Source: JBBDWJ01 sp963824095 (GTDB taxonomy: Bacteria > Acidobacteriota > Terriglobia > Bryobacterales > UBA6623). From it: a DNA stretch of 64,000 nucleotides. The position numbers were made by a program, and so were the translations under genes. Shown piece after piece: positions 1 through 8,889 of the stretch (position 1 is its first letter; each line of letters begins with the position of its first letter). The stretch covers positions 2,356,001 through 2,420,000 of the forward strand of contig CAWGNS010000008.1 in the NCBI GenBank assembly GCA_963824095.1, written 5' to 3'. The notes beneath the pieces were generated by a model. It ran no database searches. It was not told the DNA's origin and saw nothing but the letters and a program-made list of their open reading frames with translations.

Positions 1-5
1 GGGGA

Positions 6-23
6 TTTGCCCGATCGGGCAAA
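6..23. other. Perfect 18-bp palindrome
   Basis: TTTGCCCGA is followed directly by its reverse complement TCGGGCAAA. It lies at the window edge, so it could end an upstream gene or be a protein-binding site. There is no clear T tract, which argues against a standard terminator. Confidence 0.4.
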
Positions 24-74
24 GAGCATTCGACGGATCGCGCACGGATGCGTCCCCGGGCCGACGTTACGAGA

Positions 75-130
75 CGGGCCCTGGAGCCAGTTCCTTCATC
101 TCCCCCCGGAGGAGCGGCTTCCAGGGCCCG
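75..130. repeat. Inverted repeat, 11-bp perfect arms
   Basis: CGGGCCCTGGA at 75-85 pairs exactly with TCCAGGGCCCG at 120-130 around a 34-base loop, in the leader region of the first methyltransferase gene. A weak T-containing stretch (cttgtttg) follows, so it may be a terminator-like hairpin or a small mobile palindrome. No other gene is visible in bases 1-207. Confidence 0.4.
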
Positions 131-207
131 CTTGTTTGTGACCCACCCCCGCTGGCAACATACAGGGAGCGGCGAACGCCCGGACGATTCGCCGCCGCTC
201 CCGCACC

Positions 208-1227
208 GTGAATTCCGCCGAATCGCTGTTGTGTTGTCCGCTATGCCGCGAGGCGTTGCTTGCCGAGCCCGGCGGCTTTCATTGCGCGCGGTGCTCGCGG
301 AACTACCCGCGCGTTGCCGGACTGCCCGATTTGCGCCTCCGGATTCCCACCGGTTTCGACGCGCCCAAAGACCAGTATGTCGCCGAGTTGCTCGAGCGGC
401 AGCAGCAACGGCTCAGTTTCGAAGAGCTGCTCGACTACTACTACAAGCTCAATCCACCGGTGAACGAAGAGTTGCACGCGGGCCATATGGCGCATTTCCA
501 GGTTGAGGGCGAGCAGGCCGAAGCGGCGCTGGCTGAGCTGGCGGGGCGTTGGGCGCACCCTGGGACGGAAGCGCTGCTCGACGTCGGTTGCGGCTTGGGC
601 CGCTACCTCCGCGCGGGCCGGGCGCGCTTCGGCGTCGTGGCGGGCATTGATCTGTCGCTGGCGCAGTTGGTGTTGGCCCGCAAGCAGCTCGCCCAGGCTG
701 GGCAGACGGCGCTGCTGGTCGCCGCGCAGTCGGAGCGGCTGCCGTTTCGCGCCGCCACGTTTGGAGCCGCGGTGGCGGCGGATTCTTTGGAGCACGTCGC
801 CGATCCGGTGGCGACGGTGAACGAAGCGGCGCGCGTGTTGCGGCCGGGCGGCGGATTCTTTCTTTCGACCCCCAACCGGTTCAGCCTCACCCCGGAACCG
901 CACGTCGGTGTTTGGGGCCTGGGCTACTGGCCGAGAAGCTGGGCGATCCGGCACGTGTGGCGCAAGCTGGGTGTTCGCTATGAGGACATCCGGCTGTTTT
1001 CGTTTTGGGCGCTACGACGGCTGCTGCGGGGAGCTTTCGCCGGCTCGTATGAGGTTCGTCTGCCGGCGTTGGGAAGGCGCGAGGCGGAGTCGTTTTCGCC
1101 GCTGAAGCGGCGCCTGGCCCGGCTCTACGAAGGGCTGCGGCGGGTGCCGGCCTTACGAGTCGGTTTGTTGGCGGTAACGCCTTATTTTCAAGCGATTTGC
1201 ATCAAGCGGGCGACGGCAGTGGAATGA
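208..1227 (+). CDS. Class I SAM methyltransferase with N-terminal zinc ribbon
   Basis: A 339-residue protein read from GTG. The first 35 residues hold a Trm112-like zinc ribbon (CPLC near residue 10, CARC near 27). Residues about 115-215 are a class I methyltransferase fold: DVGCGLGRYL is the SAM-binding glycine loop, IDLSLAQL the acidic beta-2 end, and DSLEHV the post-III motif. This ribbon-plus-methyltransferase layout is common among enzymes of unknown small-molecule or glycan substrate. It is followed by glycosyltransferases and a second methyltransferase on the same strand, so a role in decorating a surface polysaccharide is inferred. The substrate cannot be read from the sequence. No good ribosome binding site precedes the GTG; the start was chosen because the ribbon begins 10 residues later. 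Confidence 0.8.
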   Translation: MNSAESLLCCPLCREALLAEPGGFHCARCSRNYPRVAGLPDLRLRIPTGFDAPKDQYVAELLERQQQRLSFEELLDYYYKLNPPVNEELHAGHMAHFQVEGEQAEAALAELAGRWAHPGTEALLDVGCGLGRYLRAGRARFGVVAGIDLSLAQLVLARKQLAQAGQTALLVAAQSERLPFRAATFGAAVAADSLEHVADPVATVNEAARVLRPGGGFFLSTPNRFSLTPEPHVGVWGLGYWPRSWAIRHVWRKLGVRYEDIRLFSFWALRRLLRGAFAGSYEVRLPALGRREAESFSPLKRRLARLYEGLRRVPALRVGLLAVTPYFQAICIKRATAVE

Positions 1228-1352
1228 GCGGCGAGGGTGACGCATGCCGATTCGAGCGGTTTTCGTTCTCGCGCTGCCAACAGCCCTCTGAGGGTGGCTC
1301 GTTGGAGAGCCGGAGTCTCTGCCGTTACGTTGCAAACCCCCCCAGGGCCGCG

Positions 1353-1358
1353 TAGACT
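1353..1358 (+). promoter_or_regulatory. -10 box six bases before a TTG start
   Basis: TAGACT is followed by six bases and then the TTG at 1365. That spacing would put the transcription start on the start codon, giving a leaderless mRNA. No convincing -35 box is seen. Confidence 0.4.
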
Positions 1359-1364
1359 AGTGGC

Positions 1365-2732
1365 TTGGTTCCACAAAGCTTGCAGGCGCCGAAAATCTCG
1401 GTCGTAGTGCCGGCACATAACAGCGCTCGCGACCTGGAATTGTGTCTGGCCGCCCTGAAGCGATCCAGCCGCCCGTTCCACGAGTGTATCGTGGTGGACG
1501 ACGCCTCGACCGACGGCACGCCGCAGGTGGCGGAACGGGCCGGGTGTCGGCTGATCCGTCTGAAAGCGAACTGCGGGCCGGCCGCGGCGCGTAATGCGGG
1601 CGCGGCAAAGGCAAGCGGCGACGTCCTGTTCTTCATCGACTCCGATGTTTGCGTTGCGCCCGACACGCTGCAGCGCGTGACGGAAGACTTCGCCGCCGAT
1701 CCGCAGCTCGACGCGTTGATCGGGTCTTACGACGACCAGCCGCAGCAGCCCGACTTCCTGTCGCAGTACAAGAATCTTTTCCATCACTTCGTCCACCAAC
1801 AAGGCAGCGAGACAGCGTCGACGTTCTGGAGCGGCTGCGGCGCGATCCGGCGCGCCGTGTTTCTGCGCTACAGCGGCTTCAGCGAGGACTACAAGCGGCC
1901 CGCAATCGAAGACATCGAGCTGGGCTACCGGCTCAAGGCCGACGGCTGCAAGATCGTCCTCGACAAACAGCTTCAGGTGAAGCACCTCAAGGCGTGGACG
2001 TTTTGGCGCCTGCTCCGCAGCGACATCTTTGACCGCGGCATTCCCTGGACCGAGCTGATCTGGCGCGACACCAGCATGCCGACCGATCTGAACCTACAGA
2101 TCTCGCAGCGTATCAGCGTAGTGCTGGTCTACCTGCTGGTGCTGTCGGTGACCGGCGTGGCGATCTACTTCCAGGGCCTCTACTTGGTGCCGCTGCTGTT
2201 TCTGACGCTATTGCTGATGACCAACTACTGGTTCCACGGCTGGAACCTGCGCAAACGGCACGGCTGGCAGGTGGCCTGTATGGGCCTGTCGCTTTGCGCC
2301 ACGATGCTACTGGCGTGGTGGCATCACATCACCGCCCCGATACCGCCGTTGCTGGTGGCGATGGCGATGCTGTTTCTGCAGCACCGTTTTCTGGTGAATC
2401 GCCCCGATAGCCGCTCGAAGCAGATCTATTCGGTACTGGTCGGCCTGCTAACCGGCGGCGCGGCGCTCTACATCTTGAGCTTCATGCCGCTGCACCCGCT
2501 GGTGATCGTCCCCAACCTGCTGTTGATCGTGATCATCTTCCTCAACTCGCAGTTCTACAAGTTCTTGAGCGGGCGCCACAACGTCTTGTTCGCCGGGGCG
2601 GCGATTCCTTTTCACCTGCTCTATCATTTCTACAACGGCATCTCGTTCGTCGTCGGCACGATTCTGCATTGGTCGAGGCGCAAGTCGCCGCAGGTGAAGA
2701 ACACCAACCACGCGACCGTGCCCACGGACTAA
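1365..2732 (+). CDS. Family 2 glycosyltransferase with membrane C-terminus
   Basis: A 455-residue membrane-bound glycosyltransferase of the GT2 (GT-A) type. ISVVVPAHNSA at about residue 12 opens the nucleotide-sugar domain, VVDDASTDG follows, and FFIDSDV carries the DxD metal-binding motif; IEDIELGYRL is the usual acceptor-side ED motif. From about residue 240 the protein becomes hydrophobic, with five or six membrane segments, which suggests it acts on a lipid-linked acceptor at the inner membrane. The start is TTG, set by the open frame and by the -10 box just upstream; no ATG precedes the conserved domain. It sits between two methyltransferase genes in a glycan cluster. The sugar transferred is unknown. 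Confidence 0.85.
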   Translation: MVPQSLQAPKISVVVPAHNSARDLELCLAALKRSSRPFHECIVVDDASTDGTPQVAERAGCRLIRLKANCGPAAARNAGAAKASGDVLFFIDSDVCVAPDTLQRVTEDFAADPQLDALIGSYDDQPQQPDFLSQYKNLFHHFVHQQGSETASTFWSGCGAIRRAVFLRYSGFSEDYKRPAIEDIELGYRLKADGCKIVLDKQLQVKHLKAWTFWRLLRSDIFDRGIPWTELIWRDTSMPTDLNLQISQRISVVLVYLLVLSVTGVAIYFQGLYLVPLLFLTLLLMTNYWFHGWNLRKRHGWQVACMGLSLCATMLLAWWHHITAPIPPLLVAMAMLFLQHRFLVNRPDSRSKQIYSVLVGLLTGGAALYILSFMPLHPLVIVPNLLLIVIIFLNSQFYKFLSGRHNVLFAGAAIPFHLLYHFYNGISFVVGTILHWSRRKSPQVKNTNHATVPTD

Positions 2733-2836
2733 GATAGTGCCGGCCGACGGAGACGATGCCGACCGAGTGAAGTCCGCCGGCGCACTGTCCCGCCGGCCGC
2801 GAGACGATCCCCACGAACGATTCAACCCCGGGCTTG

Positions 2837-3640
2837 ATGAGTGAAGCGGCGCCCAAGATCCTCACGCCGGAATACTACCAGCGCCTGAAGGCCGTCGAGG
2901 AGCGGCATCCCTGGGTGTTGGCGATGCGCCGCCTAGCGCTCGACCTGCTCAAGGGCTGCACGGCTTCGGTTCCCCACCCGAAACTGCTCGATGCCGGCTG
3001 CGGAGCGGGCCTGTTTCTCTCGAAATGCGGCGAGGAAATCGACGGCGCGTCGCTCACCGGCTTTGACCTGTCGCTCGACGGGCTTCGCGAAGCGCAAAAG
3101 CACGGGTTGCGGCGGTTGGCGGCCGCGCGTTCGGGCGAGCTGCCGTTTCCTTCCGAAGAGTTCGACGTGGTGGTCTGCCAGGATGTGCTGCAGCACCTGA
3201 CGCCAGCCGAGGCCGCCCACAGCTTGCGGGAGTTCGCGCGGGTGTTGCGTCCGGAGGGCCGGCTGCTGGTCCGCACGGCGGCGCGGCGCGGCCTGGCCGG
3301 CAAAAAGCACCTCGATTCGGCCGACTACCGGCAGTGGGAGCCCCATCAGCTACGCGTGGAATTAACAGACAGCGGCTTTCAAGTCGAATTCATATCGCGC
3401 GTGAATTGGCTGCCGGGCTTGCTGGCGGATCTGAAAGCATACGCGCGGCCACAGCCCCAGGGTGACGTCGGATTGTCGCTCGATCCCGAGGGCGGAGCGG
3501 GCTGGAAGAAGCGGCTACTGGCGGCCTATTGGTCGATCGAGAGGCAAATGGTGTTGGGGACGGGATGGCGGCCGGGGCGCGGACACACGCTGTTTTGTCT
3601 GGCGAGGAAGGCGCGGCCAGGGACGCCGGCGGCGGGCTAG
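2837..3640 (+). CDS. Class I SAM methyltransferase
   Basis: A 267-residue methyltransferase of the UbiE/Methyltransf_11 type. LLDAGCGAGLFL (about residue 52) is the SAM-binding loop, GFDLSLDGL the motif II acidic strand, and VVCQDVLQHL the post-loop segment typical of these enzymes. It has no zinc ribbon, unlike the first methyltransferase in this cluster. A TTG three bases upstream is also in frame, but the ATG is the more likely start. It lies 100 bases after the GT2 gene on the same strand and probably belongs to the same glycan gene group. Substrate not predictable. Confidence 0.8.
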   Translation: MSEAAPKILTPEYYQRLKAVEERHPWVLAMRRLALDLLKGCTASVPHPKLLDAGCGAGLFLSKCGEEIDGASLTGFDLSLDGLREAQKHGLRRLAAARSGELPFPSEEFDVVVCQDVLQHLTPAEAAHSLREFARVLRPEGRLLVRTAARRGLAGKKHLDSADYRQWEPHQLRVELTDSGFQVEFISRVNWLPGLLADLKAYARPQPQGDVGLSLDPEGGAGWKKRLLAAYWSIERQMVLGTGWRPGRGHTLFCLARKARPGTPAAG

Positions 3641-3820
3641 GGACGACGGCTGTGGGCAGACTCGGCCTCCGGGGCGCTGGGTTCGGCGGTGAGATCTCGG
3701 CCTGGATTCACAAAAGGGCCAACTCGCGCCTTACTTTGACGGCTGGGGACCGTCCAAGGAGAACCATGAGCCGGAGATTTGCGTACTCATTCCCCGGCGG
3801 GTGGCGATACAGCGAGGCCC

Positions 3821-3900
3821 CACTCCGAGAACTTTGCTGTTCCGGAAGAAGCCGCCCTGCCCTGCTGTTGAGCGCAGGCTGACGCCCGCGGCTCGGAGTG
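3821..3900. repeat. Small element with 9-bp inverted ends
   Basis: CACTCCGAG at 3821-3829 pairs with CTCGGAGTG at 3892-3900. The right arm (3874-3901) matches the right arm of the element at 8702-8811 with only a few differences (both read GGCTGACGCC then CGGCTC). It occupies the 310-base space between the methyltransferase and the next glycosyltransferase, where no gene is seen. Confidence 0.5.
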
Positions 3901-3950
3901 AGGATCTGCGACGTTTTTGAAGCATGCCGAGATCCGCCTCGAGGAACCCT

Positions 3951-4856
3951 ATGCCTGCCGAACTTTCGATCGTGATTCCCTCGGTGAACGGCAAAGACTG
4001 GCTGTTGCCCTGTCTCGAGCGCGTCGAGCGGCAGACCATCCGCGATGCGATCGAGGTGATCGTCTGCGACCGTTTGCACGACGATACCGCCGAGACGGTG
4101 CGGCAACGATTCCCCCATGTGCGTATCGAAAACAACGCCGACGACCCTACGATTCCACAACTGCGCTGGAGCGGAATGAAGCAAGCCAGCGCACCAATCG
4201 TCGCCGTGATCGAGGATCACTCGATGCTGCCGCGCACCTGGGCCGAGGAAGTGCTGGAGGCCCACCGCCAGTACGACGGCCCCAACGAAGGCGTCATCGG
4301 CGGGCCGGTCGAGAATGGCAGCACCGCGACGAAGTTCGACTGGGCCTTTTTCCTCAGCGAGTATGCGCCGCTATTGCCGCCGATGTCGGCGCAGAAGGTG
4401 CCCGGAGCGCCCGGTGGCAACGTCAGTTACCGGCGCTCGCTGCTGCCGCTCGACCAGGAGCGCTTCGCCGGGTTGTGGGAGAACTACCTTCAGCAGGAGC
4501 TGCAGCGCCGCGGCATCGCGGTACGGATTCATCCGGGGATGACGCTGCTGCACCGCAATCCGTTCACGCTTGAGGAGTTCCGCCGGCAACGATTCCTGTT
4601 CTCGCGTTCGATCGCCGCGATGCGGGCGGCCTCCTGGGGCCTGCCGCGCCGGCTGGTCTCGGCCGCGGGCGCACTGCTCGTTCTCCCCTGGTTGCTGCCC
4701 TTGCGAGTAGTTGCCGCGGTGTGGCGCAAGCGCCGCAACCGCCGCGAATTGCTGGTTAGCCTGCCGATGATCGTGCGGTTCCTGTGGATCGGCATCGGCG
4801 GCGAGATCGCTGGGTTTTTGTGGGGCGACGGCGGAAGCTTGCAGCAGGTGAAGTAG
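3951..4856 (+). CDS. Family 2 glycosyltransferase
   Basis: A 301-residue GT2-like protein. LSIVIPSVNGKDWL starts the GT-A domain five residues after the chosen ATG, and VIVCDR and PGAPGGNVSYRR follow in family order. The usual DxD is replaced by EDH (VAVIEDHSM near residue 88), a substitution also seen in other GT2 members, so metal binding may differ. The C-terminal 80 residues include two hydrophobic stretches that may attach the protein to the membrane. An in-frame ATG at 3924 adds nine residues unlike the family and is less likely. Part of the polysaccharide cluster; sugar and acceptor unknown. Confidence 0.78.
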   Translation: MPAELSIVIPSVNGKDWLLPCLERVERQTIRDAIEVIVCDRLHDDTAETVRQRFPHVRIENNADDPTIPQLRWSGMKQASAPIVAVIEDHSMLPRTWAEEVLEAHRQYDGPNEGVIGGPVENGSTATKFDWAFFLSEYAPLLPPMSAQKVPGAPGGNVSYRRSLLPLDQERFAGLWENYLQQELQRRGIAVRIHPGMTLLHRNPFTLEEFRRQRFLFSRSIAAMRAASWGLPRRLVSAAGALLVLPWLLPLRVVAAVWRKRRNRRELLVSLPMIVRFLWIGIGGEIAGFLWGDGGSLQQVK

Positions 4857-5058
4857 GGCCGCTGGCTCGCCGGCCCAAGACCCCGAAAGCGAGGTTGCTC
4901 AAACGGTGGCGCGGGCCTTCGGCCGGCGGCGTCGATCTCCAATCGACGTTGATCCAATAGCCACGAGCCAACACGGCGCCTCATCCGGCGACCCGGCGCG
5001 ACCCACAAACTGCGACACTACCCTCAGGTTTAACGCGTTCCATCGAAATTCACGGATC

Positions 5059-6237
5059 ATGCTGATTGGGGTCGACGCCACTTGCTGGACGCAGCGCCGC
5101 GGCTACGGGCGGCATCTGCGTGGGCTGCTGCCGGCGGCGGTGGAGATTAGCCCGCAGCATCGCTTTGTGTTGTTCACCGACATTGCCGGCGAGCCGGCAT
5201 TCCCGTTTCCCCCATCGTGCGAAGTGGTGACGGTCTCCACCGGACGGCAGACCTTGCAGGCCGCCGGCGCCGATGGGGCACGCTCGCTGGGCGATATGTG
5301 GGCGCTGGGACGCGCCATGTCGGCGGCGCCGCTCGACGTGCTGCTGTTCCCGACGATTTACAGCTGGGTGCCGACCTGGACGCGGGCGCCGAAGCTGCTG
5401 ATGATCCACGACGTGATCGCCGAGCGGCTGCCGCGGCAAATTTTCCCGACCGCCGCAGGCCGGATCCGCTGGCGTCTCAAGTCGATGCTCGGCCTGGCGC
5501 AGGCCGACCTCGTGCTGACGGTTTCGGAGTATTCGCGGCGTGAGCTGGCGGCGCACTTTGGCCTCGCCTCAGCGGCGATCGCGGTGGTCGGCGAAGCGCC
5601 CGACCCCATTTTTCGGCCGGTCCCCGGGGCCCACTTGCCGCAGAAACTTCAAGACATGGGTCTGCGCCGGGACATGCCGATCGTCGCGTATGTGGGCGGC
5701 TTCGGCCCGCACAAGAATCTGCCGCGGCTGCTCGACGCGTTCGCCAAGGTGGCCGCCGAGCCGCGCTTCGCCGACGTGAGGCTGGTGCTGTCGGGCGATC
5801 ACTCCGGTGATTCGTTCTATTCGGAATACGCCCTGCTGCGGCGGCGCGTGGAAGAGCTCGAACTCGCGGCGCGTGTGGTGTTTCCCGGCTTCCTGCCGGA
5901 TGACGAGTTGCTCCATCTACTGAACGCCTCCGCCTTCCTTGTGCTGCCTTCGTTGATGGAGGGCTATGGGTTGCCGGCGATCGAGGCGGCGGCCTGCCGC
6001 CTGCCGGTGCTGGTGACGCGCAACAGCCCGATCCCGGAGTTGCTGGGGCAAGGCGCCGTGGCGCTCGATCCGGACCGCACCGAGGACATCCACGAGCAGC
6101 TTGTTCGGCTGCTCGATGATGCCGAACTGCGCGCGAGGATGGGGGCCGCGGCCCAGGCGGCGGCCGAGCAACTCACTTGGGAGCAGGCCGCGCGGGCGTT
6201 GCTGCGCGTGGTGGAGGGCGTGGCGCGCGGGGTGTGA
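5059..6237 (+). CDS. Family 4 (group 1) glycosyltransferase
   Basis: A 392-residue GT-B retaining glycosyltransferase. The N-terminal domain begins MLIGVDATCW, with the glycine-rich acceptor side following. The C-terminal donor domain carries YVGGFGPHKNLPRLL and the E-x7-E signature in SLMEGYGLPAIEAA, which binds the nucleotide sugar. The frame is open back to 4906, but that upstream part is Arg-rich and unlike the family, so the ATG at 5059 was chosen. It is the last gene of the glycan cluster and is followed by a hairpin repeat at 6291. The sugar is not predictable. Confidence 0.85.
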   Translation: MLIGVDATCWTQRRGYGRHLRGLLPAAVEISPQHRFVLFTDIAGEPAFPFPPSCEVVTVSTGRQTLQAAGADGARSLGDMWALGRAMSAAPLDVLLFPTIYSWVPTWTRAPKLLMIHDVIAERLPRQIFPTAAGRIRWRLKSMLGLAQADLVLTVSEYSRRELAAHFGLASAAIAVVGEAPDPIFRPVPGAHLPQKLQDMGLRRDMPIVAYVGGFGPHKNLPRLLDAFAKVAAEPRFADVRLVLSGDHSGDSFYSEYALLRRRVEELELAARVVFPGFLPDDELLHLLNASAFLVLPSLMEGYGLPAIEAAACRLPVLVTRNSPIPELLGQGAVALDPDRTEDIHEQLVRLLDDAELRARMGAAAQAAAEQLTWEQAARALLRVVEGVARGV

Positions 6238-6290
6238 GTGGCCGGGGCCGCTTCGTCGTGGCGAGCGAGTGCTTGGCTCCGCGAGATTCT

Positions 6291-6313
6291 GGGCAGGCCG
6301 GAGCCCTGCCCCA
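6291..6313. repeat. GGGCAGG-CCTGCCC hairpin repeat, copy 1
   Basis: GGGCAGG and CCTGCCC arms with a short GC loop. Two further copies are at 13163-13186 and 13205-13228. This one lies between the convergent glycosyltransferase and SMP-30 genes, so it could also help end transcription. Confidence 0.5.
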
Positions 6314-6331
6314 CTCGTGTGACAGCCTGGG

Positions 6332-7360
6332 CTACTGTTGTATGGGGCCTTCAGTGCTGAGGCGAATGCGATAGAGCCCGGTGCGCGCCGTCATATAGAG
6401 CGACTTGCCGTCGTCGCCCCAGCCGACATTGGCGGGGACTTCCTCGGCTTGGATCGTGCCAAGATGCTTGCCGTCGGGCGAGAAGATCCACACGCCGCCC
6501 GGTCCGGCGCAGAAAAGATTCCCCTTCTTGTCGACCTTCAAGCCATCGGGCAGGCCCTCGGAGGTGTCGGATGTGACGTCGTAGAACACCCGTCCGTTGG
6601 CGAGTGTGCCATCTTCTTTCACTTCGTAGGCCATCCACTGTTTCTTGTCCGGGTCGGAATTGGAGACGTAGAGAGTTTTCTCGTCGGGAGAAAAGATCAG
6701 GCCGTTGGGGCGTGTCTGGGTCTTGATGAGAACTTCCAGGGTCTTTTCGTCGGGACTCAGCCGGAACACGCCGTTGAAGTCGAGCTCTTTGGCCGGGTCG
6801 TCATCCTGCTGCGCCAGGCCGTAGGGTGGATCGGTGAAGTACAGCCAGCCGTCGGACTTGTAGGTGAGGTCGTTGGGGCTGTTGAGTCTCTTGCCCTCGA
6901 AGCGGTCGACGACCACCGTCTGCGGACCTTCCTTGGGCAGCGCCAGCCGCGAGATGCGGCGGTTGCCGTGTTCGCAGATCAGCAGATTGCCCTTGGAATC
7001 GAGTACCAGGCCATTGGGTCCGGTGAGGCCTTCGCGGTCCCCGGTGAAGACAGGTTTGAGGAAATCCGTCGCGCCCTCGTTGGGGGCCCATTTGTAGATC
7101 GCGTTGCCGCTGACGTCGCTGAACAGCAGGTAGCCGCCGTTGCGCACCCACAGCGGACCCTCGGTGAACACCATCCCTTCGGCCAGCTTTTCAATGCGGT
7201 AGTCGGCGGGGACGATGGCATCCAGGGCCGGGTCGTTCCGCAGCACGCTTCCCGCCCCGTGGTCGCCTGAGTCGGTGGTTCCCGGTTGTGGCGGAGCTTC
7301 GCTGCCGCCGCACGCAATTGTGCCGGCTAGCGCAATCGTCAACAAGAAGCGATTCTTCAT
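6332..7360 (-). CDS. SMP-30/gluconolactonase-family lipoprotein
   Basis: A 342-residue exported six-bladed propeller of the SMP-30/gluconolactonase/LRE family. MKNRFLLTIALAGTIACGG is a lipoprotein signal with Cys17 as the lipidated residue. KLAEGMVFTEGPLW contains the metal-binding Glu of the family; LTGPNGLVLD, LNSPNDLTY and GLPDGLKVDKKGNL are the conserved Asn/Asp loops. Family members hydrolyse sugar lactones, but many homologues are uncharacterised. The start is fixed by a strong AGGAGG four bases upstream (7365-7370 on the plus strand) and by the signal peptide; the open frame extends 44 codons further upstream without a signal. It is a single gene convergent with the glycosyltransferase. 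Confidence 0.85.
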   Translation of the reverse strand: MKNRFLLTIALAGTIACGGSEAPPQPGTTDSGDHGAGSVLRNDPALDAIVPADYRIEKLAEGMVFTEGPLWVRNGGYLLFSDVSGNAIYKWAPNEGATDFLKPVFTGDREGLTGPNGLVLDSKGNLLICEHGNRRISRLALPKEGPQTVVVDRFEGKRLNSPNDLTYKSDGWLYFTDPPYGLAQQDDDPAKELDFNGVFRLSPDEKTLEVLIKTQTRPNGLIFSPDEKTLYVSNSDPDKKQWMAYEVKEDGTLANGRVFYDVTSDTSEGLPDGLKVDKKGNLFCAGPGGVWIFSPDGKHLGTIQAEEVPANVGWGDDGKSLYMTARTGLYRIRLSTEGPIQQ

Positions 7361-7571
7361 GGAACCTCCTGGGAATCTCGGGTCGGGCAGAAGCGGAACG
7401 GCGTCTGCCGCCCACCCGGCGGACGCTGTGGGCAGATATGGGGCCAGTGTAACGCGAAACAAGCCTGTGTCGAGGCGCGTCGAAAACAGCAAGCGCCCGG
7501 GTTGCGCACGGCCCGGCCCTCGCCGGCGAAGCGTGGGAATGGCCCTGTGCTAGAGTCGAAGGTTACTAGGG

Positions 7572-8672
7572 ATGCGAACCTACGCGCGGATTCATCGCCG
7601 CATTCTCCAGCAAAACTACCGTAGTATTCAGCAGGCCGTAGGGCCCCGGGTGGCCGTCCTTGCCGTCGTCAAAGCGGACGCCTATGGCCACGGCGCGGTC
7701 GAAGTGGCCGGCGCGCTCAGCGAGGCTGGGGCGTCGCAGTTTGCCGTCGCCCACTTGGCCGAAGGGGTGTGCCTACGCGAGGCGGGTGTCGCCGGCGATA
7801 TCGCCGTGCTGGGAGGCGCCGAGGCCGGCGAGGAAGCGTGTTTCCGGTCCCACCGGCTGACCCCGTTTGTGCACACCCGCGAGCAACTGGATTCGTGGGA
7901 GCGGGAAGCCGCGGCGAGCGGCGAGCAGCTTGGCTGCCACTTGGAGATCGACACCGGCATGAATCGCCTGGGGCTGCCCGCCGACGCGAGCACTCTGGGG
8001 GAGTGGATCGCGGCCGCGCCGCACTTGCGCATCGACGGCCTGGCGACTCACCTGGCATCCGCCGAAGACTTCCTGAGCAGCCAGGCGGACGAGCAGCGGC
8101 AGCGTTTCCAGGCCGTGGCCGCCGCGCTGCGGGAGCGCGGGATCTCCTGCGGACGGCTGCACCTTTCCAACAGCGCCGCGACGGCCTACCGGCCCGAGTG
8201 TACGGCCGACATGGTGCGGCCCGGACTGGCGCTCTACGGCTACCTGAGCCCGGCGCTGGGTCCCGCGCCGCCGTCGCGTATCGAGGTGCGCCCGGCGCTG
8301 GAATGGAAGGCGGGCATTCTAGCGGTGCGCGAGGCGGCCGCGGGGGCCCGGGTCGGCTACCAGGGCTCGTATACCGCCGAAGCCCCGATGCGCCTGGCGG
8401 TCGTGTCGGCGGGCTACGGCGACGGCCTCAACCGCCAAATGTCGAATGGAGGCACGGTGGTGCTGCGCGGCGAGCGGCGCCCGGTGGTGGGCCTGGTCAG
8501 CATGGATGTGACCCTGGTGGACGTCACCGGCCTCGACGGCGTCGAAGCCGGCGAAGAGGCGACCCTGATCGGCCCCGGTCTCGACGCCTGGGAGATGGCG
8601 CAGCGCTGCGGTTCGATCGCCTACGAGGCGCTTTGCGGCATCTCGAGCCGCGTGCCCCGGGTATACGTTTAA
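7572..8672 (+). CDS. alr: Alanine racemase
   Basis: A 366-residue PLP enzyme that interconverts L- and D-alanine for peptidoglycan. VVKADAYGHG carries the PLP lysine (Lys34); ARVGYQGSYTA holds the second catalytic Tyr; LYGYLSP and GYGDGLNR are family blocks. The start ATG is 38 residues before the PLP lysine block ends, as usual. A TAGAGT at 7551-7556 may be its -10 box, leaving a very short leader. It is transcribed alone, ahead of ssrA and an inverted-repeat element. Confidence 0.93.
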   Translation: MRTYARIHRRILQQNYRSIQQAVGPRVAVLAVVKADAYGHGAVEVAGALSEAGASQFAVAHLAEGVCLREAGVAGDIAVLGGAEAGEEACFRSHRLTPFVHTREQLDSWEREAAASGEQLGCHLEIDTGMNRLGLPADASTLGEWIAAAPHLRIDGLATHLASAEDFLSSQADEQRQRFQAVAAALRERGISCGRLHLSNSAATAYRPECTADMVRPGLALYGYLSPALGPAPPSRIEVRPALEWKAGILAVREAAAGARVGYQGSYTAEAPMRLAVVSAGYGDGLNRQMSNGGTVVLRGERRPVVGLVSMDVTLVDVTGLDGVEAGEEATLIGPGLDAWEMAQRCGSIAYEALCGISSRVPRVYV

Positions 8673-8701
8673 GGACCCCAAGAATTCCCCTCGAACGGCC
8701 G

Positions 8702-8811
8702 CTCAGAGCCGCAAGCGCGAGCTTGCCTGGACACCAGGGAGCACGCTGGCGGTTGCTTGTATCGGTGGGGCTGACGCGCATCGAGCGCGGGCTGACGCCA
8801 GCGGCTCTGAG
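8702..8811. repeat. Small element with 11-bp inverted ends
   Basis: CTCAGAGCCGC at 8702-8712 pairs perfectly with GCGGCTCTGAG at 8801-8811. The right arm 8787-8814 is closely related to 3874-3901, and similar single arms occur at 42549-42575 and 56844-56866. It sits between alr and ssrA, where no gene is seen, and looks like a non-autonomous mobile palindrome. Confidence 0.55.
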
Positions 8812-8889
8812 TGACCGTCCGCAGGGCCGCTTGGCGGGCCCTATCTAACAGCGCAATCGGTGTCCCGGGTGTATCATCAAGAGTGAAGG

